Of a DNA stretch of 47,002 bases, positions 1 through 7,016 are shown piece by piece. The DNA is from Flavobacteriales bacterium UBA1993. Its GTDB lineage: Bacteria; Bacteroidota; Bacteroidia; Flavobacteriales_G; Salibacteraceae. The position numbers were made by a program, and so were the translations under genes. Location: assembly GCA_002336485.1 (NCBI GenBank), contig DDCZ01000072.1, positions 1-47,002 of the forward strand, given 5' to 3'. The notes under the pieces were generated by a model. It saw only the letters and a list, made by a program, of their open reading frames with translations. It had not been told where the DNA came from and did not search any database. How positions within the stretch are numbered: position 1 is the first letter of the stretch; every line of letters begins with the position of its first letter.

Positions 1-1
1 T

Positions 2-184
2 GCTGAAGAAATTAGAAGTAACTCTTTTCTTGAGTCTAAGAGTGATTACATACATCAAAATCCTGTAAACGATGGAATTGTTGAATTCGCTGAAGATTAT
101 ATGTACAGTTCTGCAAGAAAATATGCAGAACGTGACTCGATATTGGAAATTGATCTAATTTCAAGGCAATGGAAAACGATTTAG
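2..184 (+). CDS. REP-associated Y1 transposase, C-terminal part (5' cut by window edge)
   Basis: An open frame runs from the window edge to TAG at 182-184. Its translation contains the block YIHQNPVNDGIVE followed by EDYMYSSARKY, which is the hallmark C-terminal stretch of the IS200-like/RAYT (REP-associated tyrosine transposase) family. These single-strand DNA nucleases act on REP palindromes. The N-terminal half with the HUH motif lies outside the window, so whether the gene is intact cannot be judged. A REP-like palindrome follows 22 bp after the stop, which supports the assignment. A second, truncated member starts at 978. Confidence 0.8.
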   Translation, partial: AEEIRSNSFLESKSDYIHQNPVNDGIVEFAEDYMYSSARKYAERDSILEIDLISRQWKTI

Positions 185-206
185 GTATTGAAGGAGTATG
201 GATAGT

Positions 207-227
207 GCACGGACGACACGTCCGCGC
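207..227. repeat. REP-like palindrome 1 (downstream of transposase fragment)
   Basis: The arms are gcacggac (207-214) and gtccgcgc (220-227), separated by five bases, with one mismatch. The element is closely related to the palindrome at 919-939 but in the opposite orientation. Palindromes of this type flank RAYT transposase genes and are their presumed substrates. A transcribed copy would form a short strong hairpin. Confidence 0.7.
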
Positions 228-262
228 GAGCAGACTTGCCCAAACTTGGCGATAGATAAAAT

Positions 263-667
263 ATGAAAACTAAATATATAGTCATAATTATTGCCTTTGT
301 AATCACAGGCATCACACTTAGTCAATACGCATTCCACAAAATAACTGCACATTTTGAGAAGTTGTCTAATCTAACCGGCGAGGAGATTCTTTGTCAAAAT
401 TATTTAAGTAAAAAAAAACTAGATTTAAAAGTAAAGGTTAGCGAGAAGTACATTGATGAGGAAAACCGAGGTGACAAGGTTATAGTAATCGATCTTGGTG
501 ATTCGGATGTAGATTATCTTCTAACCGATGATGAATCCGGACTTTTTGAATCAATAGAGGCCGGAGATTCGATCTACAAACAAAGTGGATCATTCGAATA
601 TATCCTCGTCAATGATTTCAGGCGCGATACATTTGTCTTAAATTATGGAATCCCATGTACTGAATGA
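263..667 (+). CDS. hypothetical protein with N-terminal membrane anchor
   Basis: 134 aa. Not recognised. Residues 4-22 are a hydrophobic stretch after MKTK, so the protein is probably a signal-anchored or secreted envelope protein. The remainder is acidic and hydrophilic (DLGDSDVDYLLTDDESG, IEAGDSIYKQSGS) and contains two cysteines, one near residue 44 and one near the C-terminus (IPCTE). The late part resembles small Bacteroidota proteins in which a GDSI(Y/V)KK.. segment precedes the C-terminus, but I cannot name a family. It lies between two inverted REP palindromes and two transposase remnants, so it is likely accessory or strain-specific DNA. Confidence 0.55.
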   Translation: MKTKYIVIIIAFVITGITLSQYAFHKITAHFEKLSNLTGEEILCQNYLSKKKLDLKVKVSEKYIDEENRGDKVIVIDLGDSDVDYLLTDDESGLFESIEAGDSIYKQSGSFEYILVNDFRRDTFVLNYGIPCTE

Positions 668-743
668 GATTGTTTAGAATACAATTCACGATAAAAAGAG
701 TGTAACATAGCTGTGATATTAGTTCACAGAGCTCACCCTAGTT

Positions 744-869
744 ATGATAAGTCAAGATCAACAAAATAAATCTGGTACACTCTGTTTTCAGACGACTTTC
801 CTCGTTTTCATGTTTCTATTTGTGGACATACTAAATTATCGAGCCCAATCAGTTGTTGGCGAAAGGTAA
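744..869 (+). pseudogene. possible 5' remnant of a secreted-protein gene
   Basis: A 41-codon frame from ATG 744 to TAA 867. Its translation has a hydrophobic core (FLVFMFLFVDIL) followed by RAQSVVGER. That looks like a signal peptide with an AQS-type cleavage site and the first residues of a mature protein, as in small secreted Bacteroidota proteins that begin AQS.VG.W. The frame stops at once afterwards, so the gene would be truncated. It could equally be chance; no downstream domain is recoverable. Confidence 0.25.
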
Positions 870-918
870 CAAGTCGGTGGAGTTAACAACCAATCTCGGT
901 GGAGTGAAATTCCAGCTA

Positions 919-939
919 GCGCGGACATGCTGTCCGTGT
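919..939. repeat. REP-like palindrome 2 (upstream of truncated transposase)
   Basis: The arms are gcgcggac (919-926) and gtccgtgt (932-939) around atgct; aca/tgt inside extends the pairing. It is the inverse of the 207-227 element: the reverse complement of that element also begins gcgcggac. It sits 38 bp before the ATG of the transposase remnant at 978. Confidence 0.7.
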
Positions 940-977
940 GTATGCAACAAGAAAGAAGTAATCGCTATGTTTATCTA

Positions 978-1220
978 ATGTCAGATAAGTATAAAGCGAT
1001 CGATAATAGCAGGGCTCATTTTGTGACCATCACCGTTATTTCATGGATCGACTTGTTTACAAGAAACAGCCTAAGACGGGTTGTTACAGACTCACTTCAA
1101 TATTGTTGAGACAAAAAAGGTTTAGAGGTTTATGCTTGGTGTTTAATGCCTAGTCATTTGCATATGATTTGTAAAGCTTGTTTTCTTGCCAAACGCAGTG
1201 GAAGAACCTATCGTCTTTAA
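978..1220 (+). pseudogene. REP-associated Y1 transposase, truncated N-terminal remnant with in-frame stop
   Basis: From ATG 978 the translation (MSDKYKAIDNSRAHFVTITV, then SWIDLFTR, LRRVVTDSLQYC) matches the N-terminus of the RAYT family. An in-frame TGA at 1107-1109 interrupts it. After the stop the same frame continues with KKGLEVYAWCLMPSHLHMI, which contains the family's HxH metal-binding motif (HLH). Homology ends near 1180 and the frame closes at 1218-1220. The catalytic tyrosine region is absent. The copy is dead twice over: a nonsense codon and loss of the C-terminal half. The upstream ATG at 927 lies inside the REP palindrome and is not a plausible start. Confidence 0.75.
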
Positions 1221-1260
1221 GTTAACCACCCTAATTCTGATCTTCAATAAATGTGAAACG

Positions 1261-1731
1261 ATGATTACAGAAGGAAACATTCTTCGCAGTTTAGCGATTC
1301 TGATAATCCTAAGTTTAATAGTAATGAGCTGCCAAAAGCGACCACTCAACTCCCGAAACGATTATATCGGTGAGTGGGAATTCACGGAGCAGAGTTTCTC
1401 GGAAACCGTTGTCGGATTTGACTCAAATGGTGTGGCTTCAAGCTATGATAGGACTACCACTCTGCCAGAAACACATGCAGGCTCTATTAAATTCAATAAG
1501 AAGGATATCCTACTATTCGACTTTAATTCGAGAGAACGGGAATATGCAGTTTCAAAAAAGGGAAAGATTTCCAACGCTGTTCCTGATGATCCCAGAGATG
1601 AGGACAAACCAATTCAACGTAGAACTAGAGGCGAGTTTATTGGCGATGACTCCTTATTCATTGAACACTATTAATCCCATGGTTACACAACATCAAGGAC
1701 AGTGATAACGGGTATTAGAGTCGATGACTAA
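1261..1731 (+). pseudogene. small lipoprotein gene with probable premature stop
   Basis: ATG 1261 gives MITEGN, then a hydrophobic stretch ending LIVMSC, a Bacteroidota-style lipobox, so a lipid-anchored envelope protein is expected. The mature part begins with NDYIGEWEFTEQSFSE and looks like a small beta-sheet (lipocalin-like) lipoprotein. The frame stops at TAA 1672-1674 after 137 aa (FIEHY). The same frame then stays open for 18 more codons to TAA 1729, ending TVITGIRVDD, which resembles the last strand of such proteins. I therefore suspect a nonsense mutation that removes the last beta strand. A longer in-frame start at 1186 exists but lacks a signal sequence at its front. If the stop is genuine, the gene is 1261-1674. 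Confidence 0.5.
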
Positions 1732-1733
1732 CC

Positions 1734-3845
1734 TTAGGTCCCAGTAATTAAAAACTCCGTACGTCGGTTCATTGCCCTGCCCTCTTTGGTGTCGTTGGTG
1801 GTAAACGGAACGGTTTCTCCAAATCCCCGGTATTCGATGCGGCTTCCAGAAACGCCTTTAGATTCTAGAAACTGCTTCACAGAGAACGCCCTATCCGTGC
1901 TCAACGAAAGGTTGGCATCTGCCCTTCCCACGTTGTCCGTATGGCCGTGAATGGCGATTTTGATGGACTTATTCTCATTTAGATACAAGGCGAATTCGTT
2001 CAGAATTGAGGTTGATCGCTGGCTGATCTCGGCCGAGTTGGTCTTGTAATAAATGTCGTTGATTCGATACACGCCACCTTCCTTCACTTCCTCTACTGTC
2101 AGTTCAATTTCTTGGAATGTGTTCACGTTGGCCTCGCTATCTCCCGTGCGGCTTGTCTTTGGTGTATCGTGTTCCACCGTTTCAATCAGCTTCGATTGAA
2201 AAGCCATTCCGTCTGCCTTCACATTCAATACAACGTCCTCCTCATCGCGCACCGCTATTACCGCGGCATAACCTCCATCGTTCGCATCCACTTCCACCTT
2301 TGTTATTTGCTGCGACTTCATGGACTTAAGTTCTATCGTGGCATTCTGTGCTGGATCACCATTGGCATCATTTAGCTTTCCACTCACGAAAACAACCTTA
2401 TCCGGTCGCGCCTCTTTATACAGCTCAAAACTCCAGATATCGATACTCTGGCTCAATGTCGGATGCTTCGATGAATAGTAAACCCACTTTCCATCGGTAC
2501 TGACAACAAACGCTTGCTCGTCGCCTTCTGTATTTATAGGATAACCAATGTTTGTTGGCTCACTCCAAGTTCCATCGTCGTTTTGGCGCGTATAGAATAC
2601 GTCGTATCCGCCAAAACCCAAATGGCCATCCTGGTACTCGCTGCCATCTGCTGCAAAGTAAAGTGTGCGCGAATCACTATGCATGTAAGGCGTCTTATCG
2701 TTATAAGGCGTATTGATCGGAGGCCCGATATTCTTCGCTTTTCCCCAAGTCCCATATTCGTCCTTCTCACTATAGTAGATGTCAATTCCTTTTGAATCGG
2801 CTCTTGCGCTGCAAAAGTAAAGCGTCTTGCCATCTGCGCTAATGCTGGGCTGAGATTCCCAACCGTCTTCTGTATTAACATTTGGCCCCATGTTTTCCAA
2901 CGGTGACCAATGATACCCAAGCAGCCCAGTTTCCTTATCCGTCTTGTAAGATAGATCGGCTTTGTAGATGTCGCAGTTATTATACCCTCCTTTGGATGGG
3001 ATGCATATGGTGATAAAGATGTGTTTGTTATCCAAGCTCAACGATGCGCCCCCATAATGATACAAAGGGTTCTTATTAAAAGGGCTTGGCAACGAAGCTC
3101 CTCTTTCAAAACCACCATTGACTCGTTTGGCTTGAATGAACTTCTCGGTATAGCGCTCGTCGTTGCCATAGGAACTCTTCACCTCTGATTGCTGTTCTAT
3201 TCGCCGAGTGACCAACATACTCTGATTATCCGGGGCGATCAAAGGCAAAAACTCGTCTTCATCAGTTGTTACGCCCTCTACCTGAACGGGATCAAATGGA
3301 ACTGGATTGGCATATGCATCTGCGAAGAATTTCACGAAGGCATAGTCGAGCTGAATCTGCGCTTCACGATCTTCATCTAATGGCTCCTGTGAACTGGCTG
3401 TCAAATCAAAGTACTTTTCATAATGCGCCGCAGCTTCCTCATAAGAGGAATTGTCTCTCGCAAAGGATGCAAGGAAGAAATAAGGTTCCCAGTGAAAGTC
3501 AGGACAGATGTCGACACATGATTGAAGATGCGAAATAGCAGGCTTGAAGGAAATCCCTGGTTTAGACATGGCTGTTCTGAGCAGCTCAAGACCATAATAA
3601 TAATGCGCCTCCGCACAATCCGGATCAATTTCAACGGCCTTTTTCAACGCGTCCATTCGTTTTGCCTTGTCATTCTTCTTTCGATCACGGGCAATTTCTA
3701 ATTGCTTTAAGGCCTTACTGTCCTCTGTGCCAAGACACTCGGCGTTGATGTCGACAAGGAAACTTTTTGTAGAAACACGCTGCGCCAATACATTCCCGGA
3801 TATAAGGAATGCAACAATTGCGAATATGGATATGGCGCTTCTCAT
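1734..3845 (-). CDS. PorE-like envelope protein: TPR, PD40 propeller, CRD, OmpA domain
   Basis: 703 aa. A signal peptide (residues 1-21, ending VLAQ) is followed by TPR-like helices (about 35-155), a PD40/WD40-like beta-propeller (about 190-475, with repeats such as SQPSISADGKTLYFCSARA and TPYMHSDSRTLYFAADGS), a carboxypeptidase-regulatory-like beta domain (about 485-560, VSGKLNDANGDPAQNATIEL) and a C-terminal OmpA peptidoglycan-binding domain (about 598-700, IHGHTDNVGRADANLSLS then NRRTEFLI). This order is that of PorE of the type IX secretion system. Unlike PorE there is no lipobox cysteine after the signal peptide, so it may be a soluble periplasmic paralogue. It follows aroC on the same strand with a 25-bp gap. 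Function in the cell envelope or T9SS is inferred from architecture only. Confidence 0.85.
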   Translation of the reverse strand: MRSAISIFAIVAFLISGNVLAQRVSTKSFLVDINAECLGTEDSKALKQLEIARDRKKNDKAKRMDALKKAVEIDPDCAEAHYYYGLELLRTAMSKPGISFKPAISHLQSCVDICPDFHWEPYFFLASFARDNSSYEEAAAHYEKYFDLTASSQEPLDEDREAQIQLDYAFVKFFADAYANPVPFDPVQVEGVTTDEDEFLPLIAPDNQSMLVTRRIEQQSEVKSSYGNDERYTEKFIQAKRVNGGFERGASLPSPFNKNPLYHYGGASLSLDNKHIFITICIPSKGGYNNCDIYKADLSYKTDKETGLLGYHWSPLENMGPNVNTEDGWESQPSISADGKTLYFCSARADSKGIDIYYSEKDEYGTWGKAKNIGPPINTPYNDKTPYMHSDSRTLYFAADGSEYQDGHLGFGGYDVFYTRQNDDGTWSEPTNIGYPINTEGDEQAFVVSTDGKWVYYSSKHPTLSQSIDIWSFELYKEARPDKVVFVSGKLNDANGDPAQNATIELKSMKSQQITKVEVDANDGGYAAVIAVRDEEDVVLNVKADGMAFQSKLIETVEHDTPKTSRTGDSEANVNTFQEIELTVEEVKEGGVYRINDIYYKTNSAEISQRSTSILNEFALYLNENKSIKIAIHGHTDNVGRADANLSLSTDRAFSVKQFLESKGVSGSRIEYRGFGETVPFTTNDTKEGRAMNRRTEFLITGT

Positions 3846-3870
3846 TTCAGGCTCCGAAATTACATTCTAT

Positions 3871-4944
3871 TCAACCGATTTTCGAGGTCCGATTGCGTAA
3901 AAAATGATCAACCAAAGTCAAGAGTGTCATAGCTTCTACAATCGGCACTGCACGAGGAACAACGCATGGATCGTGCCGCCCTTTTCCCTTCACGGAAACA
4001 GCATTGCCTTGATCATCGACGCCACTTTGATTCTGCATCAACGTAGCCACCGGTTTGAAGGCCACGTTGAAATAAATGTCTTGTCCATTTGTTACGCCAC
4101 CTTGAACACCACCCGCATGATTCGAAGTGTGATTTCCAGTGTCGTCGCTTTGGTCGTTGTGCTGGCTTCCACGCATTTCCGTGGCTCCAAAGCCGCTTCC
4201 GATCTCAAATCCTTTAGTGGCGTTGATGCTGAGCATGGCCTTAGCTAAGTCGGCTTCCAAACGGTCAAAAACCGGCTCTCCTAAACCCGCAGGAACATTT
4301 TGAGCTACACACGTTACCACTCCGCCCACGGTGTCGCCATCCTTTCGGATCTGATCTATTAAAGCAATCATTTTATCCGCCACAGCAGCATCGGGACATC
4401 GGACCATGTTTGACTCTACATCCGCTGGGTTCAATGCCGTGTAATTGGTGGTCAAGATTTCGGAGCCAACCGAAGACACAAAAGCCCAAACGCGTATTCC
4501 AATATAGTTGAGTACCTGCCTTGCAACAGCTCCTCCCACTACTCTGCAGGCAGTTTCTCTCGCTGAAGCGCGCCCACCACCACGATGATCGCGAATGCCA
4601 TATTTAATGTCGTAAGTGTTGTCTGCATGCGAAGGACGATACGCATGCTTTAAGTGATCGTAATCTGCTGATTTGGCATCCTTGTTTCGAATGATGAATC
4701 CGATTGGCGCTCCAGTGGATTTACCCTCAAATATGCCAGAAAGTAGTTCGACAATATCTGACTCTTTTCGTTGTGTGGTAATCTTTGATTGTCCTGGCCG
4801 TCGCCGGTCCAATTCACCTTGTATAGCCGCTATATCTATAGAAACGCCAGCCGGGCATCCGTCGATCACTCCACCAATGGCGGCTCCGTGTGATTCGCCA
4901 AAGGTTGTGAGCTTAAATGTCTTTCCCAGGGTGTTTCCCGCCAT
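3871..4944 (-). CDS. aroC: chorismate synthase
   Basis: 357 aa, normal length. Converts 5-enolpyruvylshikimate-3-phosphate to chorismate with reduced FMN, the last common step of aromatic amino-acid and folate synthesis in the cytoplasm. All family signatures are visible: GESHGAAIGGVIDGCPAG at the N-terminus, HRGGGRASARETACRV around residue 120-135, and GRHDPCVVPRAVPIVEAM near residue 320-337. The ATG at 4944 directly precedes the conserved N-terminus (MAGNTLGKTFKLTTFGESHG). It begins 2 bp after the stop of the beta-barrel gene upstream, so the two are probably cotranscribed. Confidence 0.97.
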   Translation of the reverse strand: MAGNTLGKTFKLTTFGESHGAAIGGVIDGCPAGVSIDIAAIQGELDRRRPGQSKITTQRKESDIVELLSGIFEGKSTGAPIGFIIRNKDAKSADYDHLKHAYRPSHADNTYDIKYGIRDHRGGGRASARETACRVVGGAVARQVLNYIGIRVWAFVSSVGSEILTTNYTALNPADVESNMVRCPDAAVADKMIALIDQIRKDGDTVGGVVTCVAQNVPAGLGEPVFDRLEADLAKAMLSINATKGFEIGSGFGATEMRGSQHNDQSDDTGNHTSNHAGGVQGGVTNGQDIYFNVAFKPVATLMQNQSGVDDQGNAVSVKGKGRHDPCVVPRAVPIVEAMTLLTLVDHFLRNRTSKIG

Positions 4945-4946
4945 GC

Positions 4947-5711
4947 TTATATTCTGTAGTGAATTCTAAAGTCTAGCAAAGGAAACGTTCTAAAATATAT
5001 AGTTCGTCCGTTTCGCAAAATATTTGCAGAGTCATCTATAAAAACGCCTTGGGAGAAGGTTGTCGTAAAATCCAGTTTTGCTTCAAGGGTGAACCCAATG
5101 TGCTTCCAAGCATAGAACTCGTATCCAACCCCAGGTGTGATTCCCAATCCGAAGGCGTTTACCGTTGCATTTGAATGATTATAGGTGTCCTGCCAGCCAC
5201 CATTCAAATCCTGCGCAGTTGTATTTCTATTGGAAGCGGAGATCTGTATTTGCTCGTAGTTGCCCAATAAATCGGCTAAAAGGTAAAATCTTCGTCGTTC
5301 CTTTTCCCAACCTTTTTCAAGACCAAAGCCGGATCGGACCATTGTGCCCTGTTCATATATCATTAGATAAATCAATTCGTCATTCACTACATCAACCACG
5401 CGCGAAACGGGTGGCCATCCGTTGCGGTTTGAATTACCATAATATTCCGATTGAAAACGCAGGGCGTGTGAACCAAATCGATACTTACCACCGATACCTA
5501 CATGCCCAGAACCATATGTGTTACCTCCTAAGAGCATAGCAGTTATTGACGTTAGATCGGCACTGAATTGCCATTTATATGCGTTCTCCGGTCTGGAAGT
5601 TTCCACGTCAAAATCTTGTAATTCCGATTCCATTTGAGAATAGCCTTGGATGGAAACCAGCAATAATGAAATGAAAATTGAAAATTGGATTAGCTTAATA
5701 TTGTTGCTCAT
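4947..5711 (-). CDS. outer-membrane beta-barrel-like protein, hypothetical
   Basis: 254 aa from ATG 5711 (MSNNIKLIQF). A signal peptide runs to about residue 26 (SIQGYSQ). The mature protein alternates polar and hydrophobic residues, with strands ending in aromatic residues (YKWQFSADL, HALRFQSEYY, PGVGYEFYAW, FTLEAKLDFTT) and a final FRIHYRI, typical of small outer-membrane beta-barrels in Bacteroidota. I cannot name the family; it is not obviously PorP/SprF, which is longer. It is the first gene of a minus-strand run with aroC. A further in-frame ATG at 5741 would lie inside hutI and adds ten residues before the signal peptide, so it was rejected. Confidence 0.75.
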   Translation of the reverse strand: MSNNIKLIQFSIFISLLLVSIQGYSQMESELQDFDVETSRPENAYKWQFSADLTSITAMLLGGNTYGSGHVGIGGKYRFGSHALRFQSEYYGNSNRNGWPPVSRVVDVVNDELIYLMIYEQGTMVRSGFGLEKGWEKERRRFYLLADLLGNYEQIQISASNRNTTAQDLNGGWQDTYNHSNATVNAFGLGITPGVGYEFYAWKHIGFTLEAKLDFTTTFSQGVFIDDSANILRNGRTIYFRTFPLLDFRIHYRI

Positions 5712-5721
5712 TCTATCGAAT

Positions 5722-6960
5722 ATGAAGTTGTTTACAAACATTGGGTCTTTGACTCAAATACGCGCAAAATCCGAAACTATTGTTGCAGGAAGTGAAATGA
5801 AAATCCTGCCGGAATTGAATAATGCTTGGATGGCCGTGGATCGAGGTCGAATCCTTGCGTTTGGAACAATGGACGAATTGAATATGTCTGCCTATGCTAG
5901 TGCTGAGCAGGTTAATCTTGATGGCAAGTTTGTATTGCCGACTTGGGTAGATAGCCACACACACCTAGTTTTTGCCGCAACCAGAGAAACGGAATTTGAA
6001 GATCGAATTCATGGAATGACATACGCTGAAATCGCAGAGCGCGGTGGTGGCATTTTGAATTCTGCCCGTCGATTGCAAGAAATGAGTGAGGATGATCTCT
6101 TTCATGCTGCCCTAATCAGACTTCATGAAGTGATCTCCATGGGTACTGGAGCTATTGAGATTAAGAGCGGATATGGATTAACATTGGATGCCGAACTAAA
6201 GATGCTTCGAGTGATCAAACGATTGAAAGCCGTTTCTCCCATTCCAATTAAAGCGACATTTCTAGGAGCGCATGCCTTACCTGAGGCCTTCAAAGGGCGC
6301 TCTGATGCCTATGTAGCGCATGTGATAAATGACATGCTTCCAACTGTTGTCAAAGAAGGACTCGCCGATTACATCGATTTGTTTTGTGAAGATGGATACT
6401 TTACCGTGGAACATTGCAAACAAATCTTGGATGCGGGATTAAAGCTTGGAATTCGAGGAAAAGTACATGTGAATCAGTTTAATGTCCTTGGCGCTGTGGC
6501 CGCGTGTGTAGAGCGCAATGCGTTATCTGTGGATCACTTAGAAGAATTAGATGACCAAGACCTCAAGGCGCTTCGAACTGGAAATACCATTCCTGTTGCG
6601 CTCCCTTCGTGTTCTTTCTTCTTAGGAATTCCATACACGCCCGCACGAAGAATCATTGATGCTGGATTACCCCTCGCCTTAGCCACTGATTACAATCCTG
6701 GTTCTACTCCGTCTGGTAACATGAACTTTGTGGTTTCCCTAGCTTGTATTAAGATGGGTATGACACCAAACGAAGCGATCAATGCAGCTACGTTGAATGG
6801 AGCGGCTGCTTTGGAGCTTGAATCTGAGGTTGGTTCGATAACCGAAGGCAAGCTTGCCAACTTCATCGTTACAAAGCGCATCGATAACCTCAGCCTACTA
6901 CCATATCATTTTGGGGATAGCTCTATTGATAGAGTCTACATCAATGGAGAAAAAGTTTAG
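5722..6960 (+). CDS. hutI: imidazolonepropionase
   Basis: 412 aa from ATG 5722 (MKLFTNIGSLTQI), the usual HutI length. Hydrolyses 4-imidazolone-5-propanoate to N-formimino-L-glutamate, third step of histidine degradation, in the cytoplasm. The metal-dependent amidohydrolase motif DSHTHLVF (H79, H81) is present, followed by the HutI-specific RGGGILNSARR block, KSGYGL, FLGAHALP, VDHLEELD and ATDYNPGS. An upstream in-frame ATG at 5650 would add 24 residues of unrelated sequence inside the antisense barrel gene. The start codon is only 10 bp from that of the divergent barrel gene. The next pathway enzyme is encoded at 11411. A strong terminator follows the stop. Confidence 0.96.
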   Translation: MKLFTNIGSLTQIRAKSETIVAGSEMKILPELNNAWMAVDRGRILAFGTMDELNMSAYASAEQVNLDGKFVLPTWVDSHTHLVFAATRETEFEDRIHGMTYAEIAERGGGILNSARRLQEMSEDDLFHAALIRLHEVISMGTGAIEIKSGYGLTLDAELKMLRVIKRLKAVSPIPIKATFLGAHALPEAFKGRSDAYVAHVINDMLPTVVKEGLADYIDLFCEDGYFTVEHCKQILDAGLKLGIRGKVHVNQFNVLGAVAACVERNALSVDHLEELDDQDLKALRTGNTIPVALPSCSFFLGIPYTPARRIIDAGLPLALATDYNPGSTPSGNMNFVVSLACIKMGMTPNEAINAATLNGAAALELESEVGSITEGKLANFIVTKRIDNLSLLPYHFGDSSIDRVYINGEKV

Positions 6961-6965
6961 CGCAT

Positions 6966-6998
6966 AAAAAAGCCTTCCCGATAATCGAGAAGGCCTTT
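6966..6998. terminator. bidirectional rho-independent terminator after hutI
   Basis: The stem gccttc...gaaggc (6972-6994), with one internal mismatch and an inner cgat/atcg-type extension, is flanked by six A on the left and four T on the right. It can stop hutI transcription on the plus strand and the Omp28-like gene, which ends at 7017, on the minus strand. Confidence 0.85.
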
Positions 6999-7016
6999 TC
7001 TAAGTTTCTATGTGAA

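Larger units (their letters stand above)
668..977. other. 310-bp gap: gene remnant and REP palindrome, no intact gene
   Basis: This stretch lies between the small hypothetical gene and the truncated transposase. It holds a possible gene remnant (744-869) and the REP-like palindrome at 919-939. A short direct repeat, tcggtggagt, occurs at about 874 and 897. I see no tRNA, strong terminator or promoter in it. Confidence 0.5.

Noticed and set aside
927..1109. 60-codon gene starting at ATG 927
   Set aside because: The start lies within the REP palindrome; the conserved transposase N-terminus begins at 978 and the frame ends at a premature TGA.
1107..1109. TGA as a sense codon (recoding) in this organism
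   Set aside because: Many intact genes here end properly and none uses internal TGA; the transposase copy is also truncated, so decay is the simpler reading.
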